Assembly: GCF_020181615.1 (NCBI RefSeq)
Contig: NZ_CP084029.1
Coordinates: 1,511,206-1,575,205, forward strand
Source: [Mycobacterium] crassicus
Lineage (GTDB): Bacteria > Actinomycetota > Actinomycetes > Mycobacteriales > Mycobacteriaceae
Reading direction: 5' to 3'
Length of the DNA: 64,000 bases
Shown piece after piece: positions 19,408 through 36,724 of the stretch; the stretch's first letter is position 1, and each line of letters starts with the position of its first letter. Made by a program: the position numbers and the translations under genes. The notes under the pieces are model-generated. The model had not been told where the DNA came from and searched no databases. It saw only the letters and a list, made by a program, of their open reading frames with translations.

Positions 19408-20582
19408 CCAGCCTGCTGGCCCTGGCCGACCGCGGTGCCGGCGTACCGCTTCGGGAACTGGCGCTGGTCGGGCTGACCGCGGCGATCATCACCTACTTCG
19501 CCACCGGGCCGGTGCGGTGGCTGGCCACCCGGCTGGGCGCGGTCGCCTACCCGCGGGAACGGGACGTGCACGTCCAGCCCACGCCGCGAATGGGCGGCCT
19601 GGCGATGTATGTAGGCATCGTCGCCGGGATCTTCCTGGCCTCGCAACTGCCGGCGCTGACGCGTGGCTTCGTCTATTCCACCGGCATGCCGGCGGTGGTG
19701 CTGGCCGGTGGCGTCATCATGGGAATCGGTCTGCTCGACGACAAGTGGGGCCTGGACGCGTTGACCAAATTCGCCGGCCAGATCACGGCGGCCAGCGTGC
19801 TGGTCACCATGGGCGTGGCCTGGAGTGTGCTCTACATCCCGATCGGCGGCGTCGGCACGGTGGTGCTCGACCAGGTGTCCTCGATCCTGCTCACGCTGGC
19901 GTTGACGGTGTCTGTGGTCAACGCGATGAATTTCGTCGACGGGCTCGATGGGCTGGCCGCCGGCCTGGGCCTGATCACCGCCCTGTCGATCTGTATGTTC
20001 TCCGTCGGCCTGCTGTCCGATCACGGCGGCGACGTGCTGTTCTACCCGCCGGCGCTGATCTCGGTGGTGTTGGCCGGGGCCTGCCTCGGATTCCTGCCGC
20101 ATAACTTTCAGCCCGCCAAGATCTTCATGGGCGATTCCGGGTCGATGCTGATCGGCCTGATGCTCGCCGCTGCGTCGACGACCGCGGCGGGCCCGATCTC
20201 GCAGAGTGCTTACGGCGCTAGGGATGTCTTCGCGTTGCTGTCGCCGTTCCTGTTGGTGGCCGCGGTGGTGTGCGTGCCCGCGTTGGACATGCTGTTGGCG
20301 ATCATCCGTCGGACGCGGGCCGGGCGCAGCCCGTTCAGCCCGGACAAGATGCACCTGCATCACCGGTTGCTGCAGATCGGCCACTCCCACCGCCGGGTGG
20401 TGTTGCTGATCTACTTGTGGGTGGCGATCGTCGCGTTCGGCACGGCCAGCACCATCTTCTTCGACCCGCGCTACACCGGGGCGGTGATGCTGGGTGCGAT
20501 GTTGATCGCGATTGTCGTTACGCTGATCCCGTTGCTACGTCGCAGCGAGAGCCCGGAAGAAGGCCCCTACGACACGCGGTAG
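19404..20582 (+). CDS. wecA: decaprenyl-phosphate GlcNAc-1-phosphate transferase (WecA family)
   Basis: 392 residues from GTG 19404 (GTGA overlap with the sua5 gene). Polytopic membrane enzyme that transfers GlcNAc-1-P to decaprenyl phosphate, starting the linker that attaches arabinogalactan to peptidoglycan. About 11 hydrophobic segments are seen. The family motifs are DDKWGLDA, NAMNFVDGLDGLAAG, MGDSGSMLIG and the cytoplasmic HHRLLQIGHSHR loop. Called rfe in M. tuberculosis. It ends the operon; a weak AGCACC/GGTGCT hairpin and the atp promoter follow. Confidence 0.94.
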   Translation: MTSLLALADRGAGVPLRELALVGLTAAIITYFATGPVRWLATRLGAVAYPRERDVHVQPTPRMGGLAMYVGIVAGIFLASQLPALTRGFVYSTGMPAVVLAGGVIMGIGLLDDKWGLDALTKFAGQITAASVLVTMGVAWSVLYIPIGGVGTVVLDQVSSILLTLALTVSVVNAMNFVDGLDGLAAGLGLITALSICMFSVGLLSDHGGDVLFYPPALISVVLAGACLGFLPHNFQPAKIFMGDSGSMLIGLMLAAASTTAAGPISQSAYGARDVFALLSPFLLVAAVVCVPALDMLLAIIRRTRAGRSPFSPDKMHLHHRLLQIGHSHRRVVLLIYLWVAIVAFGTASTIFFDPRYTGAVMLGAMLIAIVVTLIPLLRRSESPEEGPYDTR

Positions 20583-20592
20583 TAGCACCGTC

Positions 20593-20598
20593 TAAGAT
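20593..20598 (+). promoter_or_regulatory. candidate -10 box for the atp operon
   Basis: TAAGAT (TANNNT) lies 99 bases before the GTG of the first atp gene, in the 115-base gap after wecA. No convincing -35. Confidence 0.3.
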
Positions 20599-20697
20599 GG
20601 TGCTGTAGGTGGTTCCGCAGCGCGTTCGGGCATCCGATACGCTCGGCGGGCGACTTCACGACAGTGACATACGGCAAGTTGAGATTGGGGTGAGGCG

Positions 20698-21136
20698 GTG
20701 ACGACACCAGCGCAGGATGCGCCGTTGGTGTTGCCGTCGGTGGTATTCCAGCCGATCCGGCTGCTGCTCATCTGTGTCGCGCTGACCGGTGCCGCGATCG
20801 CCGTGGCCGCCCAATTCGGCCGCCCGCTGTTCGGAGTCTTCTTCGGGCTGGGCTTGGCGCTCGGGCTGACCAATGCGTTGCTGATCCGACGGTCGGCACT
20901 GAAGATCACCGCCCAGGACCACCCGCTGAAGAAGAAGATGGCGCTGAACTCGGCGTCGCGTCTGCTTGTCATCAGCGTGATCGGCCTGGCGATCGCCTAC
21001 CAGTTCCGGCCAGAGGGCCTCGGTGCCCTGTTCGGATTGGCCTTGTTCGAGGTGGTGCTGGTGCTGACCACCATGCTGCCAGTGGTAAAAAAGCTCCGCG
21101 CGCAAGCGTCAGAGTCCGGCGCTGAAGGGACAGAAA

Positions 21137-21144
<8 letters not shown>
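20698..21144 (+). CDS. atpI: ATP synthase protein I-like membrane protein
   Basis: 148 residues from GTG 20698, preceded by GGGGTGAGGCG. Four hydrophobic helices (about 21-40, 44-64, 87-104, 108-130) with a basic cytoplasmic loop and a charged tail match the small protein at the head of mycobacterial atp operons (Rv1303 in M. tuberculosis). In other bacteria AtpI helps assemble the c-ring; here the role is by analogy. Overlaps atpB by 8 bases. Confidence 0.85.
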
Positions 21145-22214
<1,070 letters not shown>

Positions 22215-22222
22215 CGCACAAG

Positions 22223-22744
22223 ATGGGTGACATGAGCGTTGCTGTCCTCGCCTTGAGCGAGGCGGCTGAGGAAGGCCAGAAGAAGAGCTTCCTCATTCCC
22301 GACGGCACCTTCTTCGTCGTGCTCGCGATCTTCCTGATCGTGCTCGGCGTGATCAGTACCTTCGTGGTGCCGCCGATCATGAAGGTGTTGCGGGAGCGCG
22401 AGAACATGGTCACCAAGACTCTCGCCGACAACCGGGAGTCCGCGGAGCAGTTCGCGGCCGCCGATGCCGACTACGAAAAGCAGATGGCCGCGGCGCGCCT
22501 TGCGGCCAGCACGGCACGGGACGAAGCTCGTGCCGAGGGTCGCAAGGTGATCGACGAGCACCGGTCGGCGGCAGAAGCGGAGGTGGCCTCGACATTGCAG
22601 GCCGCCACCGACCAGCTCAAGCAAGAAGGCGATGCGGTGAGTGAGCAGCTGCAGGCCCGGGTGGAGACACTGTCTGCCACCCTGGCCAGCCGGATCCTCG
22701 GGGTTGAGGTCGAGGCCCTTTCCGCGGCGAATACGGGGCGGTAG
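22223..22744 (+). CDS. atpF: ATP synthase Fo subunit b
   Basis: 173 residues from ATG 22223, chosen over ATG 22232 because the longer N-terminus matches the M. tuberculosis protein. One N-terminal TM helix (about 27-48) is followed by a long charged helix that forms one half of the peripheral stalk, [17 protein letters not shown] at the end. It pairs with the b-like part of the next gene product, AtpH. Confidence 0.96.
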   Translation: MGDMSVAVLALSEAAEEGQKKSFLIPDGTFFVVLAIFLIVLGVISTFVVPPIMKVLRERENMVTKTLADNRESAEQFAAADADYEKQMAAARLAASTARDEARAEGRKVIDEHRSAAEAEVASTLQAATDQLKQEGDAVSEQLQARVETLSATLASRILGVEVEALSAANTGR

Positions 22745-22752
22745 CAACAGAG

Positions 22753-24090
22753 ATGTCGATTTTCATCGGGCAGCTGGTCGGCTTTGCCCTCATCGTTTGG
22801 CTGCTGGTCAAGTTCGCCGTACCGCCGGTGCGCAAGCTGATGGCCGACCAGCAGGAGTCGGTACGTAAGCAGCTGGAGGAGGCGGCAGCAGCCGCCGCTC
22901 GTCTGACCGAAGCCGGTCAGGCACATTCCACGGCACTTGCCAACGCCACGGCCGAGGCGCAACGGGTCACCGAAGAGGCCCGCACGGACGCCGAGCGGAT
23001 CACCGAGCAGCTGCGCGGTCAGGCCGGCGTCGACGCCGAGCGCGTCAAGACCGCCGGCGGACAGCAGGTAGGTCTCATGCGGGCGCAGCTCATCCGTGAG
23101 CTGCGGTCGGGCCTCGGTGCCGAGTCGGTGCAGCGGGCGGCCGAACTGGTTCGCGCCCATGTCTCCGACCCGCAGCGGCAGTCCGCGACCGTAGACAGGT
23201 TCCTCGACGAGCTCGACGCCATGGCGCCGAAGTCCGTCGAGGTCGAATCGCCGATCCTGAACCGGATGCGTTCGGCCAGCCGGCAGTCGCTGGCCGGCTT
23301 GCTCGACAAGTTCGGCGAGGTGGCCGGTGGCCTGGATCAGCAGGGCTTGGCCACGCTGGCCGGGGACCTGACCGCAGTCGCCGAACTGTTGGAGCGTGAG
23401 AGCGTCATCGCGCGGCACCTGGCAGTGCCGACCGAGGACGCCGCACCGAAGGTGCGTCTGGTGCAGCGGCTGTTCGCTGACAAGGTCGGTGCCGCCGCCC
23501 TGACGTTGGTGACCGGCGCTGCTTCGGCCCGGTGGTCCAACGGCGAGGACCTGGTCACCGCCGTCGAACACATCGCCCGGCAGGCGCTGCTGCTGTCGGC
23601 CGAGAACGCGGGCACCGTTGACGAGGTGGAGGACCAGCTGTTCCGGTTCTCCCGCGTACTGGACGCCCAGCCTCGCCTGGACATCCTGCTCGGCGACACC
23701 GCGACCGCGGCCGCCGGCCGGGTCGGGTTGCTGCGCAATGTCCTCGGCGGTGGCGGTGCTGCCAACCCGATCACGGCGGCGCTGCTGGAGCAGACCGTGC
23801 GGCTGCTGCGTGGCCAGTCCGCACATCAGGCGATCACCGAGCTTGCTCAGATCGCGGTGGCGCGTCGCGGCGAGCTGGTGGCGCACGTCGGTGCGGCTGC
23901 TGAGCTCACCGACGCCCAGCGCACCCGGCTGAACACCGTGCTGAGCCGGATCTACAGCCACCCGGTGCGCGTGCAGGTCGGCGTCGACCCGGCACTGCTG
24001 GGCGGACTGACGATCTCGGTCGGTGACGAGGTGATCGACGGCACGCTGTCGTCGCGTCTCGCCGCCGCCAAGACGCAGTTGCCCGACTGA
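22753..24090 (+). CDS. atpH: ATP synthase b-delta fusion subunit
   Basis: 445 residues, ATG 22753. The N-terminal 165 residues are a second b subunit with one TM helix ([19 protein letters not shown]) and a long Ala/Glu helix. The rest is the delta subunit that caps the F1 head ([19 protein letters not shown], then a C-terminal [20 protein letters not shown]). This b-delta fusion is a hallmark of mycobacteria and related genera. Only the single b (AtpF) and this fusion build the peripheral stalk. Confidence 0.97.
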   Translation: MSIFIGQLVGFALIVWLLVKFAVPPVRKLMADQQESVRKQLEEAAAAAARLTEAGQAHSTALANATAEAQRVTEEARTDAERITEQLRGQAGVDAERVKTAGGQQVGLMRAQLIRELRSGLGAESVQRAAELVRAHVSDPQRQSATVDRFLDELDAMAPKSVEVESPILNRMRSASRQSLAGLLDKFGEVAGGLDQQGLATLAGDLTAVAELLERESVIARHLAVPTEDAAPKVRLVQRLFADKVGAAALTLVTGAASARWSNGEDLVTAVEHIARQALLLSAENAGTVDEVEDQLFRFSRVLDAQPRLDILLGDTATAAAGRVGLLRNVLGGGGAANPITAALLEQTVRLLRGQSAHQAITELAQIAVARRGELVAHVGAAAELTDAQRTRLNTVLSRIYSHPVRVQVGVDPALLGGLTISVGDEVIDGTLSSRLAAAKTQLPD

Positions 24091-24150
24091 CCAGGACCTA
24101 CCCGGTCCAAGAGCCCACAACCCATTTCGAAGGCAGGAAGACGAAAAGCC

Positions 24151-25800
24151 ATGGCAGAGTTGACAATCTCCTCTGACGACATTCAGGGGGCGATCGAGGA
24201 GTACGTGAGCTCCTTCAGCGCCGACACCGCGCGCGAGGAGGTCGGCACCGTCATCGACGCCGGCGACGGCATCGCACACGTCGAGGGCCTGCCTTCGGTG
24301 ATGACCCAGGAGCTCCTCGAGTTCCCCGGCGGTGTGCTGGGCGTGGCCCTGAACCTCGACGAGCACAACGTCGGCGCCGTGATCCTGGGCAACTTCGAGA
24401 ACATCGAAGAGGGCCAGCAGGTCAAGCGCACCGGTGAGGTGCTCTCGGTGCCGGTCGGCGACGGCTTCCTGGGCCGCGTGGTCAACCCGCTCGGTCAGCC
24501 GATCGACGCCCGCGGCGAGATCGAGGCCGAGACGCGTCGTCCGCTCGAGATGCAGGCCCCCTCGGTGGTGCAGCGTCAGAGCGTCAGTGAGCCGCTGCAG
24601 ACGGGCATCAAGGCTGTCGACGCCATGACCCCGATCGGCCGCGGCCAGCGTCAGCTGATCATCGGCGACCGCAAGACCGGCAAGACCGCGCTCTGTGTGG
24701 ACACCATCCTCAACCAGCGCAAGAACTGGGAGACCGGCGACCCGAACCAGCAGGTCCGCTGCGTGTACGTCGCGATCGGGCAGAAGGGCACCACCATCGC
24801 CAGCGTGCGGCGCGCGCTGGAAGAGGGCGGCGCCATGGACTACACCACGATCGTCGCGGCTCCGGCCTCGGACTCTGCCGGCTTCAAGTGGCTGGCCCCC
24901 TACACCGGCTCGGCGATCGCCCAGCACTGGATGTACAGCGGCAAGCACGTGCTGATCGTGTTCGACGACCTGACCAAGCAGGCCGAGGCCTACCGCGCCA
25001 TCTCCTTGCTGCTGCGCCGTCCGCCGGGCCGCGAGGCGTACCCGGGTGACGTGTTCTACCTGCACTCCCGGCTGCTGGAGCGTTGTGCGAAGCTCTCCGA
25101 CGAGCTCGGCGGTGGTTCGCTGACCGGCCTGCCGATCATCGAGACCAAGGCGAATGACATCTCGGCCTACATCCCGACCAACGTCATCTCGATCACCGAC
25201 GGCCAGTGCTTCCTGGAGAGCGACCTGTTCAACCAGGGTGTCCGCCCGGCCATCAACGTCGGTGTGTCGGTGTCGCGTGTTGGTGGCGCCGCGCAGATCA
25301 AGGCGATGAAGGAAGTCGCCGGCTCGCTGCGTCTGGACCTGTCGCAGTACCGCGAGCTGGAGGCGTTCGCCGCCTTCGCCTCCGACCTGGACGCCACCTC
25401 GAAGGCACAGCTGGAGCGTGGTGCACGCCTGGTCGAGCTGCTCAAGCAGCCCCAGTACGCGCCGCTGCCGGTCGAGGAGCAGGTGGTGGCGGTCTTCCTG
25501 GGTACCGAGGGCCACCTGGACTCGGTGCCGGTCGAGGACGTGGGCCGCTTCGAATCCGAACTGCTGGACCACATCCGGGCCTCCGAGAACGACATCCTGA
25601 CCGGGATTCGCGAGTCCAAGAAGCTCTCCGACGAGGCCAGCGAGAAGCTGGTGACGGTCATCAACCAGTTCAAGAAGGGGTTCGCCGCCTCTGACGGCAG
25701 CTCGGTGGTGCCCAACGAGCACGTCGAGGCGCTCGACGAGGACAAGCTCGGCAAGGAAGCGGTTCAGGTCCGCAAGCCCGCACCGGTGAAGAAGAAGTAA
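24151..25800 (+). CDS. atpA: ATP synthase F1 subunit alpha
   Basis: 549 residues, ATG 24151 with GGCAGGAAG upstream. Non-catalytic nucleotide-binding subunit of the F1 head. P-loop GDRKTGKT is at 172-179; the [14 protein letters not shown] signature and the Arg-finger region follow. The C-terminal tail of about 35 residues ([15 protein letters not shown]) is the mycobacterial extension reported to hold back ATP hydrolysis. Seven bases separate it from atpG. Confidence 0.98.
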   Translation: MAELTISSDDIQGAIEEYVSSFSADTAREEVGTVIDAGDGIAHVEGLPSVMTQELLEFPGGVLGVALNLDEHNVGAVILGNFENIEEGQQVKRTGEVLSVPVGDGFLGRVVNPLGQPIDARGEIEAETRRPLEMQAPSVVQRQSVSEPLQTGIKAVDAMTPIGRGQRQLIIGDRKTGKTALCVDTILNQRKNWETGDPNQQVRCVYVAIGQKGTTIASVRRALEEGGAMDYTTIVAAPASDSAGFKWLAPYTGSAIAQHWMYSGKHVLIVFDDLTKQAEAYRAISLLLRRPPGREAYPGDVFYLHSRLLERCAKLSDELGGGSLTGLPIIETKANDISAYIPTNVISITDGQCFLESDLFNQGVRPAINVGVSVSRVGGAAQIKAMKEVAGSLRLDLSQYRELEAFAAFASDLDATSKAQLERGARLVELLKQPQYAPLPVEEQVVAVFLGTEGHLDSVPVEDVGRFESELLDHIRASENDILTGIRESKKLSDEASEKLVTVINQFKKGFAASDGSSVVPNEHVEALDEDKLGKEAVQVRKPAPVKKK

Positions 25801-25807
25801 CTCCGCC

Positions 25808-26734
25808 ATGGCAGCCACACTTCGCGAACTACGCGGGCGAATCCGTTCCGCCGGGTCGATCAAAAAGATCACCAAGGCCCAGGAGCTGATCGCCACCTCG
25901 CGTATCGGTCGGGCTCAGGCCCGGCTCGAGACGGCGCGGCCGTATGCCGATGAGATCACCCGGATGCTCACGACCCTGGCCGCGGAGGCGGCCTTGGACC
26001 ACCCACTGCTGGTCGAGCGCGAAAACCGCACTCGGGCGGGGGTGCTGGTGGTGTCGAGCGACCGCGGTCTGTGTGGCGGGTACAACGCCAACGTCTTCCG
26101 TCGGGCCGAGGAGCTGTTCTCGCTGCTGCGGTCGGAGGGCAAGGACCCGGTGCTCTACGTCGTCGGCCGCAAGGCGCTGGCGTACTACACCTTCCGGAAC
26201 TGGGCAGTCACCGACTCGTGGACCGGCTTCTCTGAGCAGCCGACCTACGAGAACGCCGCCTCGATCGCTTCGACACTGGTGGAAGCGTTCATGTCCGGTG
26301 TCGACGACGAGGGCACCCACCCGGGTGCCGACGGGGTGCTCGGCGTCGACGAGTTGCACATCGTGGCCACCGACTTCCGCTCGATGCTGTCGCAGTCGGC
26401 CGAGGCGCGGCGGATCGCGCCGATGCTGGTGGAGTACGTCGGCGAGGATGAGTCCGGTCCCCGGACCCTGTACTCCTTCGAGCCGGACGCCACCACGTTG
26501 TTCGACTCGTTGCTGCCGCGGTATCTGACCACCCGCGTGTATGCGGCGCTGCTCGACTCAGCCGCGTCGGAGCTGGCTTCGCGTCAGCGCGCCATGAAGT
26601 CGGCGACCGACAACGCCGACGATCTGATCAAGGCGTTGACGCTCGAGGCCAACCGCGAACGCCAGGCCCAGATCACCCAGGAAATCAGCGAAATCGTCGG
26701 CGGTGCGAACGCCCTCGCCGACGCCGCCCGGTAA
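25808..26734 (+). CDS. atpG: ATP synthase F1 subunit gamma
   Basis: 308 residues, ATG 25808. Central rotor shaft: N-terminal helix ([20 protein letters not shown]) and C-terminal helix ([20 protein letters not shown]) form the coiled coil, with a Rossmann-like middle ([18 protein letters not shown]). A short acidic insertion ([18 protein letters not shown], about 163-180) corresponds to the mycobacterium-specific loop of gamma. Confidence 0.97.
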   Translation: MAATLRELRGRIRSAGSIKKITKAQELIATSRIGRAQARLETARPYADEITRMLTTLAAEAALDHPLLVERENRTRAGVLVVSSDRGLCGGYNANVFRRAEELFSLLRSEGKDPVLYVVGRKALAYYTFRNWAVTDSWTGFSEQPTYENAASIASTLVEAFMSGVDDEGTHPGADGVLGVDELHIVATDFRSMLSQSAEARRIAPMLVEYVGEDESGPRTLYSFEPDATTLFDSLLPRYLTTRVYAALLDSAASELASRQRAMKSATDNADDLIKALTLEANRERQAQITQEISEIVGGANALADAAR

Positions 26735-28189
<1,455 letters not shown>

Positions 28190-28223
28190 CTCGGGTCCTA
28201 ACGGCGGTGAAAGGCGGTGGGTA

Positions 28224-28589
28224 ATGGCCGAGATTGACGTCGACATCGTTGCCGTCGACCGCAAGGTCTGGTCGGGCAAGGCGACGTTCATCTTCACCCG
28301 AACCACGGTGGGGGAGATCGGGATCTACCCGCGGCACATTCCGCTGGTCGCCGAGCTCGTCGACGACGCGATGGTGAAGGTCGAGCGGGAGGGTGAGGAC
28401 GATCTGCGGATCGCGGTGCACGGTGGCTTCCTGTCGGTGACCGAAGAGCGCGTCAGCATTCTGGCCGAGTCGGTGGACTTCGCCGCGGAGATCGACGAGG
28501 CGACCGCGCGGCACGATGCGCAGTCCGGTGATCCCAAGATGGCCGCCCAGGGCCGGGCCAGACTGCGCGCCCTGGGTGTGATCGACTAG
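28224..28589 (+). CDS. atpC: ATP synthase F1 subunit epsilon
   Basis: 121 residues from ATG 28224, after GGTGAAAGGCGGTGG. An in-frame extension to 28137 lies within atpD and was rejected. N-terminal beta sandwich ([32 protein letters not shown]) and short C-terminal helices, as in mycobacterial epsilon. It couples rotor and head and ends the atp operon; 13 bases follow to the DUF2550 gene. Confidence 0.96.
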   Translation: MAEIDVDIVAVDRKVWSGKATFIFTRTTVGEIGIYPRHIPLVAELVDDAMVKVEREGEDDLRIAVHGGFLSVTEERVSILAESVDFAAEIDEATARHDAQSGDPKMAAQGRARLRALGVID

Positions 28590-28602
28590 AGGGTATGAGT
28601 CG

Positions 28603-29046
28603 ATGAGCGCGCTCATGATCTGGATGGTCGTGCTCATCGCCGTGCTGTTGGTCGCCGTTCTTGCCCTGAGCTATCGGCTGTGGAAGCTGCGCCAGGGCGG
28701 GACGGCGGCCATCCTGCGCGACCTTCCGGCCGTGGGCGGCCACGGCTGGCGTCATGGCGTAGTGCGCTATCGCGGTGGCGAAGCCGCCTTCTACCGGCTC
28801 TCGAGTGTGCGGTTGTGGCCGGATCGTCGCCTGTCCCGTCGCGGTGTAGACGTGGTGTCGCGGCGCGCCCCGCGCGGCGACGAGTTCGACATCATGACCG
28901 ATGAGATCGTGGTGCTGGAATTGTGCGACACCACAGAGGACCGGCGGGCCGGATTCGAGATCGCATTGGACCGCGGTGCCCGTACCGCTTTCCTATCCTG
29001 GCTGGAGGCCCGGCCGTCGCCGCGGGCTCGTCGCCACAGTTACTGA
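28603..29046 (+). CDS. DUF2550 membrane-anchored protein
   Basis: 147 residues, ATG 28603. One N-terminal TM helix (MIWMVVLIAVLLVAVLALSY) then a soluble domain with WRHGVVRYRGGEAAFYRL and RRGVDVVSRRAPRGDEFDI, matching DUF2550, found after atpC throughout mycobacteria (Rv1312). Function unknown; constant linkage to the ATP synthase operon suggests an envelope or energy-related role. Convergent with cobO, with 24 bases between. Confidence 0.9.
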   Translation: MSALMIWMVVLIAVLLVAVLALSYRLWKLRQGGTAAILRDLPAVGGHGWRHGVVRYRGGEAAFYRLSSVRLWPDRRLSRRGVDVVSRRAPRGDEFDIMTDEIVVLELCDTTEDRRAGFEIALDRGARTAFLSWLEARPSPRARRHSY

Positions 29047-29070
29047 CCAGACGAAATCTGCTGTCGCAAA

Positions 29071-29661
29071 CTATTTTTCGGGGCGGTCGGTGCGATCGCC
29101 GCCGGGCTGCCAGAGCACGTCGCCGTCGGCGTTGGCCACCCGGCAGAGCACGAACATCAAGTCCGACAACCGATTCAGGTATTTCGCCGGCAGCACCGAC
29201 ACGCCGTCACCATGCGTTTCGACCGCCGCCCACGCGGACCGCTCGGAGCGGCGCACCGCGGTGCGGGCCACATGCAGCAGTGCCGACAGCACCGAACCGC
29301 CCGGCAGGATGAACGAGTTCAGCGGCGACAGTTGCTCGTTGTATTCGTCACACCAGGCTTCGATGCGGTCGACGTAGTCCTGGGTGATTCGCAACGGTGG
29401 GTACTTCGGGTTCTCCGCCACCGGCGTGGCCAGATCGGCGCCCGCATCGAACAGGTCGTTCTGGATGTGCAGCAGCGTCGCGCGGACCGCGTCGTCGGGT
29501 TTCCCGAGCGCGATCGCGACACCGATCGCGGCGTTGGCCTCTTCGCAGTCGGCGTAAGCCACCAGCCGGGGATCGGTCTTGGGAACCCGGGAGAAATCGC
29601 TCAATCCCGTGGTGCCGTCGTCGCCGGTGCGGGTGTAAACGCGGGTGATATGCACTCCCAT
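29071..29661 (-). CDS. cobO: cob(I)alamin adenosyltransferase, PduO type
   Basis: 196 residues from ATG 29661. Transfers the adenosyl group of ATP to cob(I)alamin to make adenosylcobalamin, the cofactor of methylmalonyl-CoA mutase. The signatures [19 protein letters not shown] at the N-terminus, FILPGGS and [10 protein letters not shown] are the ATP and subunit-interface motifs of PduO-type enzymes. The longer upstream frame is antisense to murA and was rejected. TACGGT ends 7 bases before the ATG, suggesting leaderless expression. Methylmalonyl-CoA epimerase further along the window belongs to the same metabolic route. The symbol follows M. tuberculosis annotation, although the fold is PduO rather than CobA. 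Confidence 0.92.
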   Translation of the reverse strand: MGVHITRVYTRTGDDGTTGLSDFSRVPKTDPRLVAYADCEEANAAIGVAIALGKPDDAVRATLLHIQNDLFDAGADLATPVAENPKYPPLRITQDYVDRIEAWCDEYNEQLSPLNSFILPGGSVLSALLHVARTAVRRSERSAWAAVETHGDGVSVLPAKYLNRLSDLMFVLCRVANADGDVLWQPGGDRTDRPEK

Positions 29662-29668
29662 GAGCCAA

Positions 29669-29674
29669 ACCGTA
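29669..29674 (-). promoter_or_regulatory. -10 box for the adenosyltransferase gene
   Basis: TACGGT on the minus strand, 7 bases before the ATG at 29661. Confidence 0.45.
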
Positions 29675-29748
29675 CCGGGGCTCACCAGGGCTGCGGCAAC
29701 CAAGGTGAGACCGGTCTCGATAATGCGGGATCGGACCCGTGTCCTCAC

Positions 29749-29754
29749 TACACT
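29749..29754 (+). promoter_or_regulatory. -10 box for murA
   Basis: TACACT ends 7 bases before the GTG at 29762; a leaderless murA transcript is likely. Confidence 0.5.
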
Positions 29755-29761
29755 GACGCGC

Positions 29762-31015
29762 GTGGGTGAGCGTTTCGTGGTTGTGGGCGGCAATCGGTTG
29801 GCCGGTGAAGTGGCCGTCGGGGGAGCCAAGAACAGTGTGCTGAAGCTGATGGCCGCGACGCTGCTGGCCGAGGGCACCAGCACCATCACCAACTGTCCCG
29901 ACATTCTCGACGTGCCGTTGATGGCCGAGGTTCTGCGTGGCCTGGGTGCCAACGTCGAACTCGACGGAACCACAGTGCGGATCACCTCGCCGGACGAACC
30001 CAAATACGACGCCGACTTCGCCGCGGTACGACAGTTCCGAGCGTCGGTGTGCGTGCTCGGGCCCCTGGTGGGCCGTTGCCTGCGGGCGAAGGTCGCCCTT
30101 CCGGGCGGCGACGCGATCGGCTCCCGTCCACTCGACATGCATCAGGCCGGCCTGCGGCAACTCGGTGCCACCTGCAATATCGAGCACGGTTGCGTGGTCG
30201 CCTCTGCCGATGCGCTGCGGGGCGCGGAGATTCAGCTGGAGTTTCCCTCGGTGGGCGCCACCGAGAACATCTTGATGGCGGCCGTACTGGCCGAGGGCGT
30301 CACGACCATCCACAACGCGGCGCGCGAGCCCGACATCGCCGATCTGTGCATGATGCTCAACCAGATGGGCGCCCAGATCGAAGGTGCCGGGTCACCGACG
30401 CTGAAGATCACCGGGGTGCCGCGGCTGTACCCGACCGAACACGAGGTCATCGGGGATCGGATCGTCGCGGCGACCTGGGCCATTGCCGCGGTGATGACCC
30501 GTGGCGACATCTCGGTCACCGGTGTCGACCCGGCGCACCTGCAGCTCGTCCTGCACAAGTTGCACGATGCGGGGGCGACCGTCACCCAGTCCGACGATGG
30601 CTTCCGGGTCGTTCAGTACGACCGGCCCAAGGCTGTCAACGTCGCGACCTTGCCGTTCCCGGGGTTCCCCACTGATCTGCAGCCGATGGCGATCGGTCTG
30701 GCCTCGATCGCCGACGGTACGTCGATGATCACCGAGAACATCTTCGAAGCCCGGTTCCGTTTCGTCGAGGAGATGATCCGGCTGGGCGCCGATGCGCGTA
30801 CCGACGGACACCACGCGGTGGTGCGCGGTCTACCGCAGCTCTCGAGCGCCCCGGTGTGGGCGTCCGATATCCGGGCCGGCGCGGGTCTGGTCCTTGCGGG
30901 CCTGGTCGCAGACGGTGAGACCGAGGTTCACGACGTCTACCACATCGACCGCGGCTACCCGTTGTTCGTGGAATACCTGGCCGGTTTGGGTGCGGAAATC
31001 GAGCGTGTAGGATAG
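29762..31015 (+). CDS. murA: UDP-GlcNAc 1-carboxyvinyltransferase
   Basis: 417 residues from GTG 29762; an in-frame ATG upstream lies inside the divergent adenosyltransferase gene and was rejected. First committed step of peptidoglycan synthesis: adds enolpyruvate from PEP to UDP-GlcNAc. The substrate-binding [17 protein letters not shown] and the active-site loop [11 protein letters not shown] are present. The loop has Asp117 where fosfomycin-sensitive enzymes have Cys, the known basis of intrinsic fosfomycin resistance in mycobacteria. It sits immediately upstream of the rRNA operon, as in M. tuberculosis. Confidence 0.97.
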   Translation: MGERFVVVGGNRLAGEVAVGGAKNSVLKLMAATLLAEGTSTITNCPDILDVPLMAEVLRGLGANVELDGTTVRITSPDEPKYDADFAAVRQFRASVCVLGPLVGRCLRAKVALPGGDAIGSRPLDMHQAGLRQLGATCNIEHGCVVASADALRGAEIQLEFPSVGATENILMAAVLAEGVTTIHNAAREPDIADLCMMLNQMGAQIEGAGSPTLKITGVPRLYPTEHEVIGDRIVAATWAIAAVMTRGDISVTGVDPAHLQLVLHKLHDAGATVTQSDDGFRVVQYDRPKAVNVATLPFPGFPTDLQPMAIGLASIADGTSMITENIFEARFRFVEEMIRLGADARTDGHHAVVRGLPQLSSAPVWASDIRAGAGLVLAGLVADGETEVHDVYHIDRGYPLFVEYLAGLGAEIERVG

Positions 31016-31089
31016 GACAGGCCGGCGCACCCACGCGGTGCGACGAGCAGTCTGGAAGACCTTCTGGAAGCCCCGAAAAAAACTCGGAG

Positions 31090-31118
31090 TTGACTCAACT
31101 TCTTCTCTGGAGTAGAGT
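31090..31118 (+). promoter_or_regulatory. rRNA operon P1 promoter
   Basis: TTGACT (31090-31095) and TAGAGT (31113-31118) are separated by exactly 17 bases, near-consensus sigma-A elements. Transcription should start near 31125. Confidence 0.75.
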
Positions 31119-31124
31119 AGCGGG

Positions 31125-31283
31125 GTTGCCTGAAGCCGGGCGTGTTGTTTGAGAACTCAATAGTGTGTTTGGTGGTTTTTGTTTGTTGTTGTTTTTTGCC
31201 ACATTCTTGGCGCCCCGTGTTGGGGGTGTGGCGTTTTTTTGTCGGTTTTTCGGAACTGATGTTTTCAGGATTTTTCTGAACGT
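31125..31283 (+). promoter_or_regulatory. rRNA leader with antitermination boxes
   Basis: Contains TTTGAGAACTCAATAGTG and then TGTTTGGTGG, the box B/box A-like antitermination order of mycobacterial rRNA leaders, followed by T-rich sequence and a GGCGCC-containing segment up to the 16S start. No gene here. Confidence 0.65.
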
Positions 31284-36284
<5,001 letters not shown>

Positions 36285-36423
36285 TCAAGACACAAAAATT
36301 GTCTCGCAACCACACCACGACCACACCCCACCACCAAACACACATTTTTGGTGGCACCACGGTGGCAACAACCCGACCCCCAAAACACTGGGGTCCGGTG
36401 AACCACCCAACAAGAAAATAGAG
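36285..36423 (+). other. 23S-5S spacer with processing-stem arm
   Basis: Bases 36303-36313 (CTCGCAACCAC) are the exact complement of 33098-33108, and 36320-36335 the exact complement of 33066-33081, so the spacer pairs with the 16S-23S spacer to loop out 23S for RNase III. No gene. Confidence 0.8.
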
Positions 36424-36538
36424 TTACGGCGGAAATAGCGGCAGGGAAACGCCCGGTCCCATCCCGAACCCGGAAGCTAAGCCTGTCAGCGCCGATGATA
36501 CTGCCCACACGGGTGGAAAAGTAGGACACCGCCGAACA
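36424..36538 (+). rRNA. rrf: 5S ribosomal RNA
   Basis: 115 nt, TTACGGCGGAAATAGCGGCA at the start and CACCGCCGAACA at the end, whose TACGGCGG/CCGCCG ends pair. Internal CCCGAACCCGGAAGCTAAGC is the conserved 5S loop region. Confidence 0.97.
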
Positions 36539-36549
36539 CAATTTAAAGT

Positions 36550-36581
36550 CCTGTGCCCCCCAAGAAATTGGGGGGCACAGG
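36550..36581 (+). terminator. rRNA operon terminator hairpin
   Basis: CCTGTGCCCCCC (36550-36561) and GGGGGGCACAGG (36570-36581) form a perfect 12-pair stem around AAGAAATT, followed by GCATTTCTGT. It stands 12 bases after the 5S gene. Confidence 0.85.
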
Positions 36582-36724
36582 CATTTCTGTCGCATGCCCT
36601 TACAGGGGTGACTGTGCGCCCAGCCCGGCCGCCGGCGTGGCCGCCGGATCCCGCGCCCTTGCCCGATCCGCTACCAGGCGATACCGTTAAGTTTCAATTA
36701 AGGAATTTAACAGGAGGATATCGG

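Noticed and set aside
22471..25896. Minus-strand frame of about 1141 codons under atpF-atpA
   Set aside because: Antisense of the ATP synthase genes caused by GC-rich third positions; no protein motifs.
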